Assembly (NCBI GenBank): GCA_902774195.1 | Contig: CACYHM010000045.1 | Coordinates: forward strand, 1-7,514 | Length of the DNA stretch: 7,514 nucleotides | Reading direction: 5' to 3' | Source of the DNA: an uncultured Eubacteriales bacterium | Lineage (GTDB): Bacteria > Bacillota_A > Clostridia > Peptostreptococcales > Anaerovoracaceae | In this document: positions 1-5,761 of the stretch, in pieces | How the letters are laid out: each line of letters opens with the position of its first letter | Numbering within the stretch: position 1 is the stretch's first letter | Translations under genes and position numbers: made by a program | Notes under the pieces: model-generated | Told to the model about the DNA's origin: nothing | Databases searched by the model: none | Seen by the model: the letters and a program-made list of their open reading frames with translations, nothing else

Positions 1-172
1 CAGAGTCTTCACTCACCTCAGCGAGGTATTCGTTCCCCGAAGGTGTAAGCGCCCCCTCCTCTTTCCTGCCGCCTCCTCCTGCAGAAGAAGAGGACCCGCA
101 GCCGGCCAGACATGCGCAAAGAAGAAGCATGCATGCTGCAGATATTGTTTTTCTGAGTATATTTCCGTTCAT
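1..172 (-). CDS. Lipoprotein, N-terminal fragment (runs off left edge)
   Basis: The reading frame opens at ATG 172-170 and stays open to position 1, giving 57 complete residues; the rest lies outside the window. The N-terminus is a type II signal peptide: residues MNGNILRK form a short positive n-region, a hydrophobic Cys- and Leu-rich stretch follows, and the lipobox LAGC puts the lipidated cysteine at residue 25. After it comes a low-complexity Ser/Gly linker and a charged segment (RKEE), as is usual for surface lipoproteins tethered to the membrane. An SD-like AAAGGA lies about nine bases upstream. The mature domain is almost entirely missing, so function cannot be assigned; a solute-binding protein, an FMN-binding protein or another extracytoplasmic protein are all possible. 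It has its own upstream intergenic region after a terminator, so it starts a separate unit. The signal peptide is clear; everything else is unknown. Confidence 0.85.
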   Translation of the reverse strand, partial: MNGNILRKTISAACMLLLCACLAGCGSSSSAGGGGRKEEGALTPSGNEYLAEVSEDS

Positions 173-200
173 GGTTTTGCGTCCTTTGCCCCCTGTACCG

Positions 201-216
201 GTATCTTATAAGTTAC
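201..216. promoter_or_regulatory. 16-bp dyad, possible operator before the lipoprotein gene
   Basis: The 16 bases form an inverted repeat centred on CTTATAAG (205-212), with outer arms GTA and TAC and a single mismatched pair (T204/T213). It would lie directly after the inferred transcription start of the lipoprotein gene, a usual place for a repressor site. AT-rich dyads of this length arise by chance fairly easily, so this is a candidate only. Confidence 0.25.
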
Positions 217-223
217 ATTCAAT

Positions 224-253
224 ATGATAATATACTCCGCGATCCCAATACAA
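224..253 (-). promoter_or_regulatory. Candidate promoter for the lipoprotein gene
   Basis: Read on the minus strand, a -35-like TTGTAT (253-248) is followed after 18 bases by a -10-like TATCAT (229-224). This would start transcription near 217, about 45 bases before the lipoprotein ATG. The region is much more AT-rich than the flanking genes and lies just after the terminator of the preceding unit, where a promoter is expected. Neither box is a perfect match, and other -10-like boxes (TATAAG at 210-205) exist nearby. Confidence 0.35.
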
Positions 254-270
254 TCCTTTTCAGCCTGAGC

Positions 271-301
271 AAATGAAAAGAGCCGCTCTGCCGAGCGGCT
301 C
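271..301 (-). terminator. Rho-independent terminator after the zinc-ribbon gene
   Basis: On the minus strand, GAGCCGCTC (301-293) pairs perfectly with GAGCGGCTC (288-280) across a four-base loop GGCA, giving a 9-bp GC-rich stem. It is followed at once by TTTTCATTT (279-271). It lies 20 bases past the stop codon of the zinc-ribbon miniprotein and before the promoter region of the lipoprotein gene, so it separates the two units. The T-run is interrupted, so termination may be incomplete. On the plus strand the stem is followed by a T-rich run only after more than ten bases, which is a weaker configuration. Confidence 0.8.
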
Positions 302-321
302 AAGCGACAGATCTCTCTTTT

Positions 322-522
322 TTAGAATTCTCCGAATGCGTGAGTCTCCTTGTATCCGCAGTCCGGGCAGTAATACTGTGCATATCCGAGCTTCGAATCC
401 CCTTCAGTCTTCTGGAGCTGGATGTTCTTGCTTCCGCATGCCGGGCACTCGGCATAATGCTCGACACCTGTTCCGCCGGCGACTTTACTGAGCTGATCTA
501 CTTTGATATCATTCTTTTCCAT
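322..522 (-). CDS. Double-glycine-leader zinc-ribbon miniprotein (66 aa)
   Basis: I do not recognise a named family. The chosen start is ATG 522, because AAAGGAGG (538-531) sits eight bases upstream and an upstream in-frame ATG at 576 would lie inside the candidate -10 box. Residues 1-17, MEKNDIKVDQLSKVAGG, look like a double-glycine leader: Gly at -1 and -2, Val at -4, Leu at -7 and a hydrophobic residue at -12. The rest is hydrophilic and carries two CPxCG knuckles (Cys26/Cys29 and Cys52/Cys55), the usual layout of a small treble-clef or rubredoxin-like zinc ribbon. A Phe-rich tail (AFGEF) closes it. The gene lies 133 bases after feoAB and before a strong terminator, so it could be expressed alone or as the last cistron of the feo unit. 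No peptidase-containing exporter or modifying enzyme is visible in the window. It could be an exported or modified peptide, or a cytosolic zinc or iron protein whose N-terminus resembles a leader by chance. Confidence 0.85.
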   Translation of the reverse strand: MEKNDIKVDQLSKVAGGTGVEHYAECPACGSKNIQLQKTEGDSKLGYAQYYCPDCGYKETHAFGEF

Positions 523-530
523 TGTTTTAT

Positions 531-536
531 CCTCCT
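531..536 (-). promoter_or_regulatory. Strong Shine-Dalgarno fixing the miniprotein start
   Basis: A consensus AGGAGG, extended to AAAGGAGG, lies eight bases before ATG 522 and is the strongest ribosome binding site in the window. It decides the start of the zinc-ribbon miniprotein against the longer in-frame reading that begins at 576. It also suggests high expression of this small gene. Confidence 0.85.
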
Positions 537-575
537 TTTGAGCGGCAGTCCATGCTGCCTTCCATGCTATATACA

Positions 576-605
576 ACTATACATCAGGAATGGAGACCTC
601 TTCAA
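576..605 (-). promoter_or_regulatory. Candidate promoter for the zinc-ribbon miniprotein
   Basis: On the minus strand a -35-like TTGAAG (605-600) is separated by 18 bases from a -10-like TATAGT (581-576). Transcription would begin near 569, leaving a leader of about 46 bases before ATG 522. The region is AT-rich compared with feoAB, and I find no intrinsic terminator between the feoAB stop (656) and this point, so readthrough from feoAB could also feed the gene. Confidence 0.45.
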
Positions 606-623
606 ATTTTCAGATTTTCAAAT
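600..623 (-). repeat. Three tandem 8-base copies (ATTTGAAA-like)
   Basis: Read on the minus strand, three 8-base units follow one another without a gap: ATTTGAAA (623-616), ATCTGAAA (615-608) and ATTTGAAG (607-600). Each differs from the first by at most one base. The last copy contains the candidate -35 box of the zinc-ribbon gene. Repeats at this position can be binding sites for a response regulator or activator, but a short AT-rich repeat can also arise by slippage. Confidence 0.5.
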
Positions 624-655
624 ATTTCTGAGTATACCCGCCTTTGTCAGCCTTA

Positions 656-3004
656 TCAGGCCAGACCCAGCATAAGTCCGATGACGCGTACCACCACTGC
701 AGCTGTCCATGCTATGAAGCACTGCCACAGAACTACGTATACGGCCCACCTGCCGCCCATCTCGCTCTTTACCGAAGCGACCGCGGCAACGCACGGCGTA
801 TAAAGCAGGCTGAAAACCAGCAGCGAGGCAGCCGTCAGCGGCGTCATCATCGCAGTGACTCCGCCCTCTCCTCCGAAGAGCACCCCGAGAACAGACACAA
901 CACTCTCCTTGGCCATGAATCCGCTCACAAGAGATGTTATAATGCGCCAGTCTCCCAGTCCCGCAGGTCTGAACAGCGGCACCAGCACACCGGATATGAC
1001 GGCAAGGATGCTGTCGTGAGAGTCCGTGACTATGTTGAAGCTGAAATCGAATGTCTTCAGGAACCATACGATGACAGTGGCTATCAGGATCACCGAAAAA
1101 GCTCTGGAAAGGAAATCCTTGGATTTTTCCCACAGAAGCTGGGCAACGTTCCTCGCGCTCGGCAGCCTGTAGTTAGGCATCTCCATCACGAACGGGACAG
1201 CCTCTCCCCTGAACAGGGTCTTCTTGTATATCAGCGCCACCAGCACGGCCATCAGTATGCCGAATGTATACAGCCCGATCATTATAAGCGCCTTGTATTC
1301 CTCGAAGAAGGCATCAACGAAGAACGCGTATATCGGGAGTTTTGCCGTGCAGCTCATGAAAGGAGTCAGCAGTATGGTCATCCTGCGGTCCCGTTCGGAC
1401 GGAAGTGTCCTTGTAGACATGACGGCAGGAACAGTGCATCCGAACCCGATGAGCATAGGAACTATGCTCCTTCCGGAAAGTCCGAGCCTTCTGAGTATCT
1501 TGTCCATCACGAAGGCGACGCGCGCTATGTATCCGCTGTCCTCGAGCAGCGACAGGAAGAAGAACATCGTAACGATCACAGGCAGAAAGCTCAGCACGCT
1601 CCCGACGCCCTCGAATATTCCTCCCGTGACCAGACCGTATATGACCGGATTTACGTTGCCGGCAGTCATTGCGGCCTCGACTCCGCTCTGCAGCAGGCCA
1701 ATTCCGGCCTCCAGAAGATCCTGAAGCCACGCCCCTATGACGTTGAAAGTCAGGAAAAACACGAGTCCCATCACGGCAATGAATACAGGTATGGCCGTAT
1801 ACTTTCCGGTAAGGATGTTGTCCAGGGCGCGGCTTCTCTCGCGTTCTCTGCTCTCTTCCGGTTTTCTGACACAGCTGTCGCACACCTTCATGATAAAGGC
1901 GAACCTCATGTCGGCCATGGCAGCGCTTCTGTCAAGTCCGCGCTCCTTCTCCATCTGGACGGTGATGTGCTCTATCGCTTCTTTTTCATTGTCATCGAGA
2001 GAGAGCTTGCGGATCACCTGCTCGTCCCCTTCGATCACTTTGTCTGCAGCGAACCTCACAGGAATGCCGGCCGCCTTTGCGTGATCGTCTATGAGATGGA
2101 TGACAGCGTGCAGAGCTCTATGCACGGCTCCTCCGTTGTCGTTCTCGTCGCAGAAGTCCTGTCTTGCAGGCTTCTCCTGGTATTTTGCTATATGGAGCGC
2201 ATGCTCGACCAGCTCGTCTATGCCCTGGCTTTTTACCGCGGATATAGGCACGACAGGTACTCCGAGCATAGCCTCCATGGCATTGACGTCTATCGTACCG
2301 CCGTTTCCCGTCACCTCGTCCATCATGTTGAGAGCGACCACGACCGGTATCTCCATCTCGAGCAGCTGCATCGTCAGATACATATTCCTCTCGATATTTG
2401 TCGCGTCGACTATATTGATTATGGCGTGAGGCTTTTCGTTCAGCACGAAATTCCTGGATACGAGTTCCTCGTTAGAATACGGGGACATCGAGTATATGCC
2501 CGGAAGATCGGTAATGAGCGTGTCGTCATATCCGATTATAGCTCCGTCTTTTCTGTCGACGGTCACTCCCGGGAAATTTCCCACATGCTGCTTTGAGCCG
2601 GTCAGCTTGTTGAAGAGCGTGGTCTTTCCGCTGTTCTGATTGCCGACAAGGGCGAACGTCAGGACAGTTCCGTCGGGAAGAGGATTTCCCGTTCCCGGAG
2701 GATGGAATCTGCCTCCCTCTCCGTATCCCGGGTGTTCCTTCACGCTGCGGTCTTCGCCGTCGTCAGGCGACGGCAGTTCGCACGCTTCCGCTACATCGAT
2801 CTTTGCCGCATCATCAAGTCTTAAAGTCAGCTCGTATCCGTGTATCCTGATCTCGACCGGATCGCCGAGCGGAGCGTATTTGACCATAGTAACAACGGCC
2901 CCGGGTATGAGGCCCATGTCGAGGAAGTGCTGGCGCAGCGCGCCCTCTCCCCCTACGCTGTGTACCACTGCGGTTTTTCCGATCTCAAGATCCCTGAGAG
3001 TCAA
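656..3004 (-). CDS. feoAB: FeoA-FeoB fusion, ferrous iron uptake GTPase/permease
   Basis: This 782-residue inner-membrane protein imports Fe(II). Residues 1-73 are a FeoA (SH3-like) domain with the HFLDMGLIPG segment (26-35). A linker rich in Gly, Pro and Asp (about 74-112) leads to the FeoB G domain: G1 GNQNSGKT (121-128), G2 PGVTV (145-149), G3 DLPG (166-169), G4 NMMD (226-229) and G5 SAVK (255-258). A helical spacer follows, then the permease (about 403-782) with two Gate motifs; its conserved cysteines are in FGCTVP (Cys523), MSCTAKLP (Cys552) and YTPC (Cys738). The G box, spacer and membrane regions look complete. The start is TTG 3004: GAGGAG lies seven bases upstream, and the nearby ATG (3009-3007) meets a stop after one codon. 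It is 23 bases downstream of the OFA carrier and probably in its operon. No feoC is visible. The stop is TGA 658-656. Confidence 0.97.
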   Translation of the reverse strand: MTLRDLEIGKTAVVHSVGGEGALRQHFLDMGLIPGAVVTMVKYAPLGDPVEIRIHGYELTLRLDDAAKIDVAEACELPSPDDGEDRSVKEHPGYGEGGRFHPPGTGNPLPDGTVLTFALVGNQNSGKTTLFNKLTGSKQHVGNFPGVTVDRKDGAIIGYDDTLITDLPGIYSMSPYSNEELVSRNFVLNEKPHAIINIVDATNIERNMYLTMQLLEMEIPVVVALNMMDEVTGNGGTIDVNAMEAMLGVPVVPISAVKSQGIDELVEHALHIAKYQEKPARQDFCDENDNGGAVHRALHAVIHLIDDHAKAAGIPVRFAADKVIEGDEQVIRKLSLDDNEKEAIEHITVQMEKERGLDRSAAMADMRFAFIMKVCDSCVRKPEESRERERSRALDNILTGKYTAIPVFIAVMGLVFFLTFNVIGAWLQDLLEAGIGLLQSGVEAAMTAGNVNPVIYGLVTGGIFEGVGSVLSFLPVIVTMFFFLSLLEDSGYIARVAFVMDKILRRLGLSGRSIVPMLIGFGCTVPAVMSTRTLPSERDRRMTILLTPFMSCTAKLPIYAFFVDAFFEEYKALIMIGLYTFGILMAVLVALIYKKTLFRGEAVPFVMEMPNYRLPSARNVAQLLWEKSKDFLSRAFSVILIATVIVWFLKTFDFSFNIVTDSHDSILAVISGVLVPLFRPAGLGDWRIITSLVSGFMAKESVVSVLGVLFGGEGGVTAMMTPLTAASLLVFSLLYTPCVAAVASVKSEMGGRWAVYVVLWQCFIAWTAAVVVRVIGLMLGLA

Positions 3005-3010
3005 ATCATT

Positions 3011-3016
3011 CTCCTC
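3011..3016 (-). promoter_or_regulatory. Shine-Dalgarno supporting a TTG start for feoAB
   Basis: GAGGAG (3016-3011) sits seven bases before the TTG codon at 3004-3002, where FeoA homology begins (TLRDLEIG). No in-frame ATG lies nearby; the ATG at 3009-3007 is in another frame and ends after one residue. A TTG start with a strong SD typically lowers the initiation rate relative to ATG. Confidence 0.75.
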
Positions 3017-3027
3017 AAGCTTATCGC

Positions 3028-4257
3028 TTACTCATCCGCGCTCGCCCTGTTGAGCAGCACCCACATGACAAGAGCCGCAAGAGCAAAGCCGACTATCGCA
3101 TAGAAGTTGGTATCATAACTGCCCCCGGCTGACTCCAGCAGAGCCGATGAGATCATCGGTCCTATTGTCGCGGCCGGTATCAGGCTGAAATTTGCTATGC
3201 TGAAATTCGTCGGGAAGTTCACAGGCCCGAAGGCTCTGTTTATATATGCCGATGTGATCGTAGGGCATCCTCCGTAAGCAAGTCCGACGAACACCAGCCC
3301 GCAAAGTATGAATACGTACCTGCCCGTCATCCCGCCAAGGGTGAGCAGCAGTCCCGCTCCGAGCATGAAGGCTGTATTTACCGCGGTGGACATCTTCCGT
3401 CCGTGTCTGTCGAAGTTATTGCCGGCGATGATGCGTCCCGCGCCGTTGAAGAGCGAGACTATCATGCCGAGCACAGCTGTTCCTCCGAAAGCCACAGAGA
3501 TGCTGGCAGCGCTGTTTATGACAAGAAGTCCTGCTGAATTGAGCAGTATTGCCCAGATGGTAAAGATCCAGAATCTCGCTGTCCTCAGCATCTCGACGGC
3601 AGTATAGTTCTTTGCGCCGGCCTCCGTTTCCTTTTTGCCGGTCCCGGCAAGAGAAGCAAGCTCTGCAGCGTCCTCTGCGTCCGGAGCCTTTATTATGAAT
3701 GCGGCAAGAACGCATACTACGCATATGACGACCGCCAGTATCCTGAATACGGCGAGTATGCCCATGGATCCTATCATGGAGTTCACGACAGATCCCAGAA
3801 CGAGGCCTCCCAGTCCGAAGCCCATCAGCATGATGCCCGACGCGAGTCCAACCTTGTCCGGGAACCACTTGTTGAGCGTACCTATGACTCCGTTATAGGC
3901 TATGCCTACCCCTCCGCCCCCGAATACTCCGTAGAATATATACAGCATCATCAGGCTCGCCGAGGGAGCATCAGGCTTCACCGTCGAAACGGCAAAAAAG
4001 CCTGTCAGAAGCATCACAGCCGAGATAATCATCCTTGCTCTGATGCTGAGCCTTTTGCTCAGTACGCCTCCGGCAAACCCTCCCAGGCAAAAGAATATCA
4101 TCGAGATGGTGAAGGTCAGCGAGAGCTGTGATATGCTCCAGTCCGGAAAGAGTTCGCCGAAAGGCGTCTTGAATATGGACCACGCGTATATCAGTCCCAG
4201 AAAAAGGAGCGTGACCGTTCCCATGCCCAGATATATCCATCTTTTGTCTGATCTCAT
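3028..4257 (-). CDS. OFA-family (oxalate/formate antiporter-like) MFS transporter
   Basis: A 409-residue polytopic carrier with about 12 membrane segments and a hydrophilic central loop (about 190-222). OFA hallmarks are GLIYAWSIF in the first segment (21-29), a Gly-rich stretch ending in GIAYN (118-122), WFPDKVGLASGI (131-142) and NGAGRIIAGN (271-280). Characterised OFA members move monocarboxylates or small dicarboxylates such as oxalate and formate. In the oxalate carrier OxlT the substrate is bound by an arginine (R272) and a lysine (K355). Arg275 here matches the first, but residues 343-372, covering the expected eleventh segment, contain no lysine. Oxalate exchange is therefore unlikely and the substrate is open. 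The start is ATG 4257, with GGAGGG five bases upstream; an in-frame ATG at 4329 would overlap the preceding gene and add a polar tail. It lies between DUF975 (31-base gap) and feoAB (23-base gap), presumably in one operon. Confidence 0.93.
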   Translation of the reverse strand: MRSDKRWIYLGMGTVTLLFLGLIYAWSIFKTPFGELFPDWSISQLSLTFTISMIFFCLGGFAGGVLSKRLSIRARMIISAVMLLTGFFAVSTVKPDAPSASLMMLYIFYGVFGGGGVGIAYNGVIGTLNKWFPDKVGLASGIMLMGFGLGGLVLGSVVNSMIGSMGILAVFRILAVVICVVCVLAAFIIKAPDAEDAAELASLAGTGKKETEAGAKNYTAVEMLRTARFWIFTIWAILLNSAGLLVINSAASISVAFGGTAVLGMIVSLFNGAGRIIAGNNFDRHGRKMSTAVNTAFMLGAGLLLTLGGMTGRYVFILCGLVFVGLAYGGCPTITSAYINRAFGPVNFPTNFSIANFSLIPAATIGPMISSALLESAGGSYDTNFYAIVGFALAALVMWVLLNRASADE

Positions 4258-4288
4258 GCTTTCCCTCCGATCGTCTTGCCGTCCGTGA

Positions 4289-5077
4289 TCACAGTTCGAA
4301 CGTGACCCCGTCATCACCGTCTTCATCATCTTCTCTTGGCACCGCCGTTATCTCAGGCTCTGCCGCATATCCAGGCTGCGGGATCTCAGGAACGTCCCTC
4401 TCTCCGTTGAGCCAGCGGAAGAGTTCAGCATCCGTCGCGGCCTTATATGGGTTGGTGAACACCAGATTCAGGATGCCGAGAGTGAAGACTCCGAGGATGA
4501 TCCATCCAAGGAATGAAAGATCGAGAACGAACGACTCCCACTTGCTGCCGTTCATCATCTCGGCGGATCTTTCTCTGGCCTCTGTCCCGGTGATCTCGGG
4601 ATCCTCGGCGATGATGTACGGCACCATCCTCCATGAATATGACTTTATGATGCCCGGCACTATGAAGCAGAGCGACCAGAGGAATACGAAAAGTCCCGTC
4701 GTGAACATGGCCGCCACGACATTCGTGTAGTTGCCCGAGAACGCCAGTCCTATATTATCTCTGCTGAGGCCCGTCCTGCTGTCCGTCGCATTCTGTCTGA
4801 AGAACTGCCTCAGTCCCACCACGACCGGGTTGAAGACGAATACCGAAAGCAGAAAACTCACTATGACAGCGCCTCCGAGCGCCGCGATGATCATCTTCAT
4901 CATATCAGGCGGTATATTCAGATTATCGTAGCTCTCCTCCAGGTTCATCGTAGAGGTAGGCATGCCTGTCCCGCCGCCGGCTGTAATTGCAAGCAGGAAC
5001 GCCGCAAAAATGCAGGTTATCCTGTTGGCTCTGTACGCCGTCTTTCCTTTTTCCTTGAGTACTTTCCTGTCCCACAT
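4289..5077 (-). CDS. DUF975 family integral membrane protein
   Basis: A 262-residue membrane protein of the DUF975 family, common in Clostridia and without a known function. The N-terminal MWDRKVLKEKGK is typical. About four hydrophobic segments are visible near 18-37, 62-86, 117-145 and 186-209. The family core is intact: PGIIKSYSWRMVPYIIAEDP (141-160), then a helix with ARERSAEMMNGSKW (167-180), and the membrane segment LDLSFLGWIILG (185-196). The C-terminal tail after about 226 is Pro-rich and then strongly acidic (EDDEDGDDG), probably cytosolic. The start is ATG 5077 with AGAAGG about ten bases upstream. It is the first gene after a strong promoter and precedes an MFS carrier and feoAB. 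Its role may be in membrane homeostasis or assembly of neighbouring transporters, but that is inference only. Confidence 0.9.
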   Translation of the reverse strand: MWDRKVLKEKGKTAYRANRITCIFAAFLLAITAGGGTGMPTSTMNLEESYDNLNIPPDMMKMIIAALGGAVIVSFLLSVFVFNPVVVGLRQFFRQNATDSRTGLSRDNIGLAFSGNYTNVVAAMFTTGLFVFLWSLCFIVPGIIKSYSWRMVPYIIAEDPEITGTEARERSAEMMNGSKWESFVLDLSFLGWIILGVFTLGILNLVFTNPYKAATDAELFRWLNGERDVPEIPQPGYAAEPEITAVPREDDEDGDDGVTFEL

Positions 5078-5117
5078 GATGCTATTACCTTCTTTCTGTG
5101 CAAATTGAACGCGTAAG

Positions 5118-5146
5118 ATTATACCACCTTTTTTTGCGCTTATCCA
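5118..5146 (-). promoter_or_regulatory. Extended -10 promoter of the DUF975-OFA-feoAB unit
   Basis: On the minus strand TATAAT (5123-5118) is a perfect -10 box preceded by TGG, making it an extended -10. A -35-like TGGATA (5146-5141, four of six matches) lies 17 bases upstream. Transcription would start near 5111, about 34 bases before ATG 5077. The spacer contains a run of seven A. It is the best promoter in the window and lies in the only gap between the fumarase and DUF975 genes. No clear Fur box overlaps it. Confidence 0.75.
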
Positions 5147-5167
5147 TCACAGGCCGCGCTGCTTTCC

Positions 5168-5761
5168 TCATCTGTCAGGGCCTTCTTCACTTCCGTCGAG
5201 GACTGCGCGGTACATTTTCTTTCTTTCTTCGAACAGATTCGCTCCCGTGGTATCGATCGATACCACCATCGGCCCGAAGCCCTTTACTCTCATGATCCAG
5301 AGAGCCTCCGGCATACCCAGATCGCGCCACTCGCAGCCTGTGATCTCTTCGACCTCCCTGGCCGCTATGACAGCGCACCCGCCCGGGAATGCGCAGTGTA
5401 TGGCCCCGTGCTTCCTGCAGGCTTCGGCAGTTTTCTCCAGCATGCCGCCCTTGCCGACTATGAGCCTGATCCCTGTCTTTTCGATGAATTCAGCTTCGGC
5501 CAGTTCCATGCGGCGGCTGGTGGTCGGGCCGATCGATACGATGTACTCTCTGCCTTCCTCATCCTTTCCGACGATAGGTCCGGCATGGAATATGGCTCCG
5601 TCCCTGAGGCTCACGGTCTCCGGCATGATGCCCTCCCTGAGCACGCGCCGGTGCCCTGCATCCCTGCAGGTGACGAGTTCGCCGCTCAGATAGACCGTGT
5701 CTCCTATCCTGAGATCCTTTATCTGATCATATGTTATTGGTGTTTTCAGCAATTTTCTCAT
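5168..5761 (-). CDS. fumB: Fumarate hydratase class I, beta subunit (fumarase/tartrate dehydratase C-terminal domain)
   Basis: A cytosolic 197-residue protein matching the beta half of two-subunit [4Fe-4S] hydro-lyases. With the alpha subunit it would hydrate fumarate to L-malate or run the reverse. Family features are RDAGHRR (33-39), GPTTSRRME (78-86), GKGGM (103-107), FPGGCA (125-130), PEALW (151-155) and VSIDTTGANLF (167-177). The start is ATG 5761 with GGAG seven bases upstream, inside the end of the alpha gene, a 35-base overlap that points to translational coupling. Length fits stand-alone beta subunits. The codons for residues 166-171 form a perfect 20-bp palindrome (see findings). 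The substrate could also be L-tartrate, but the neighbouring fumarate reductase favours fumarate. The symbol fumB here means the beta subunit, not the single-chain E. coli FumB. Confidence 0.92.
   Translation of the reverse strand: MRKLLKTPITYDQIKDLRIGDTVYLSGELVTCRDAGHRRVLREGIMPETVSLRDGAIFHAGPIVGKDEEGREYIVSIGPTTSRRMELAEAEFIEKTGIRLIVGKGGMLEKTAEACRKHGAIHCAFPGGCAVIAAREVEEITGCEWRDLGMPEALWIMRVKGFGPMVVSIDTTGANLFEERKKMYRAVLDGSEEGPDR
5247..5266. repeat. Perfect 20-bp palindrome inside the fumarase beta gene
   Basis: The two 10-base arms GTGGTATCGA and TCGATACCAC are exact reverse complements with no spacer; the next base pair outward does not match. It overlaps codons for Val-Val-Ser-Ile-Asp-Thr in a conserved protein segment. 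Its inner edge is about 100 bases upstream of the -35 box of the DUF975-OFA-feoAB promoter, so an upstream operator is possible. Protein coding alone may also explain it. Confidence 0.9.

Noticed and set aside
225..237. Fur-like half site TGATAAT
   Set aside because: Only one arm matches; the opposite arm (TACTCCG) does not resemble ATTATCA, so there is no usable Fur box.
523..576. Longer N-terminus for the zinc-ribbon protein starting at ATG 576
   Set aside because: This ATG lies at the candidate -10 box, lacks an SD, and adds 18 residues unlike the double-glycine leader; ATG 522 has a consensus SD.
644..2596. Plus-strand open frame of 650 codons opposite feoAB
   Set aside because: It is antisense to a textbook FeoB, is rich in His, Arg, Glu and Tyr with no domain pattern, has no SD, and reflects the codon bias of the gene on the other strand.
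2756..2774. 7-bp inverted repeat GCCGTCG/CGACGGC in feoAB
   Set aside because: It is in the codons of the Asp-rich FeoA-FeoB linker, has no T-run and a 5-base loop; short GC-rich repeats like this are expected by chance in coding sequence.
5124..5167. Possible terminator between the fumarase beta gene and DUF975
   Set aside because: Only a 4-bp GCGC stem is available and on the minus strand it is followed by a run of A rather than T, so it cannot act as an intrinsic terminator for the fumarase operon.
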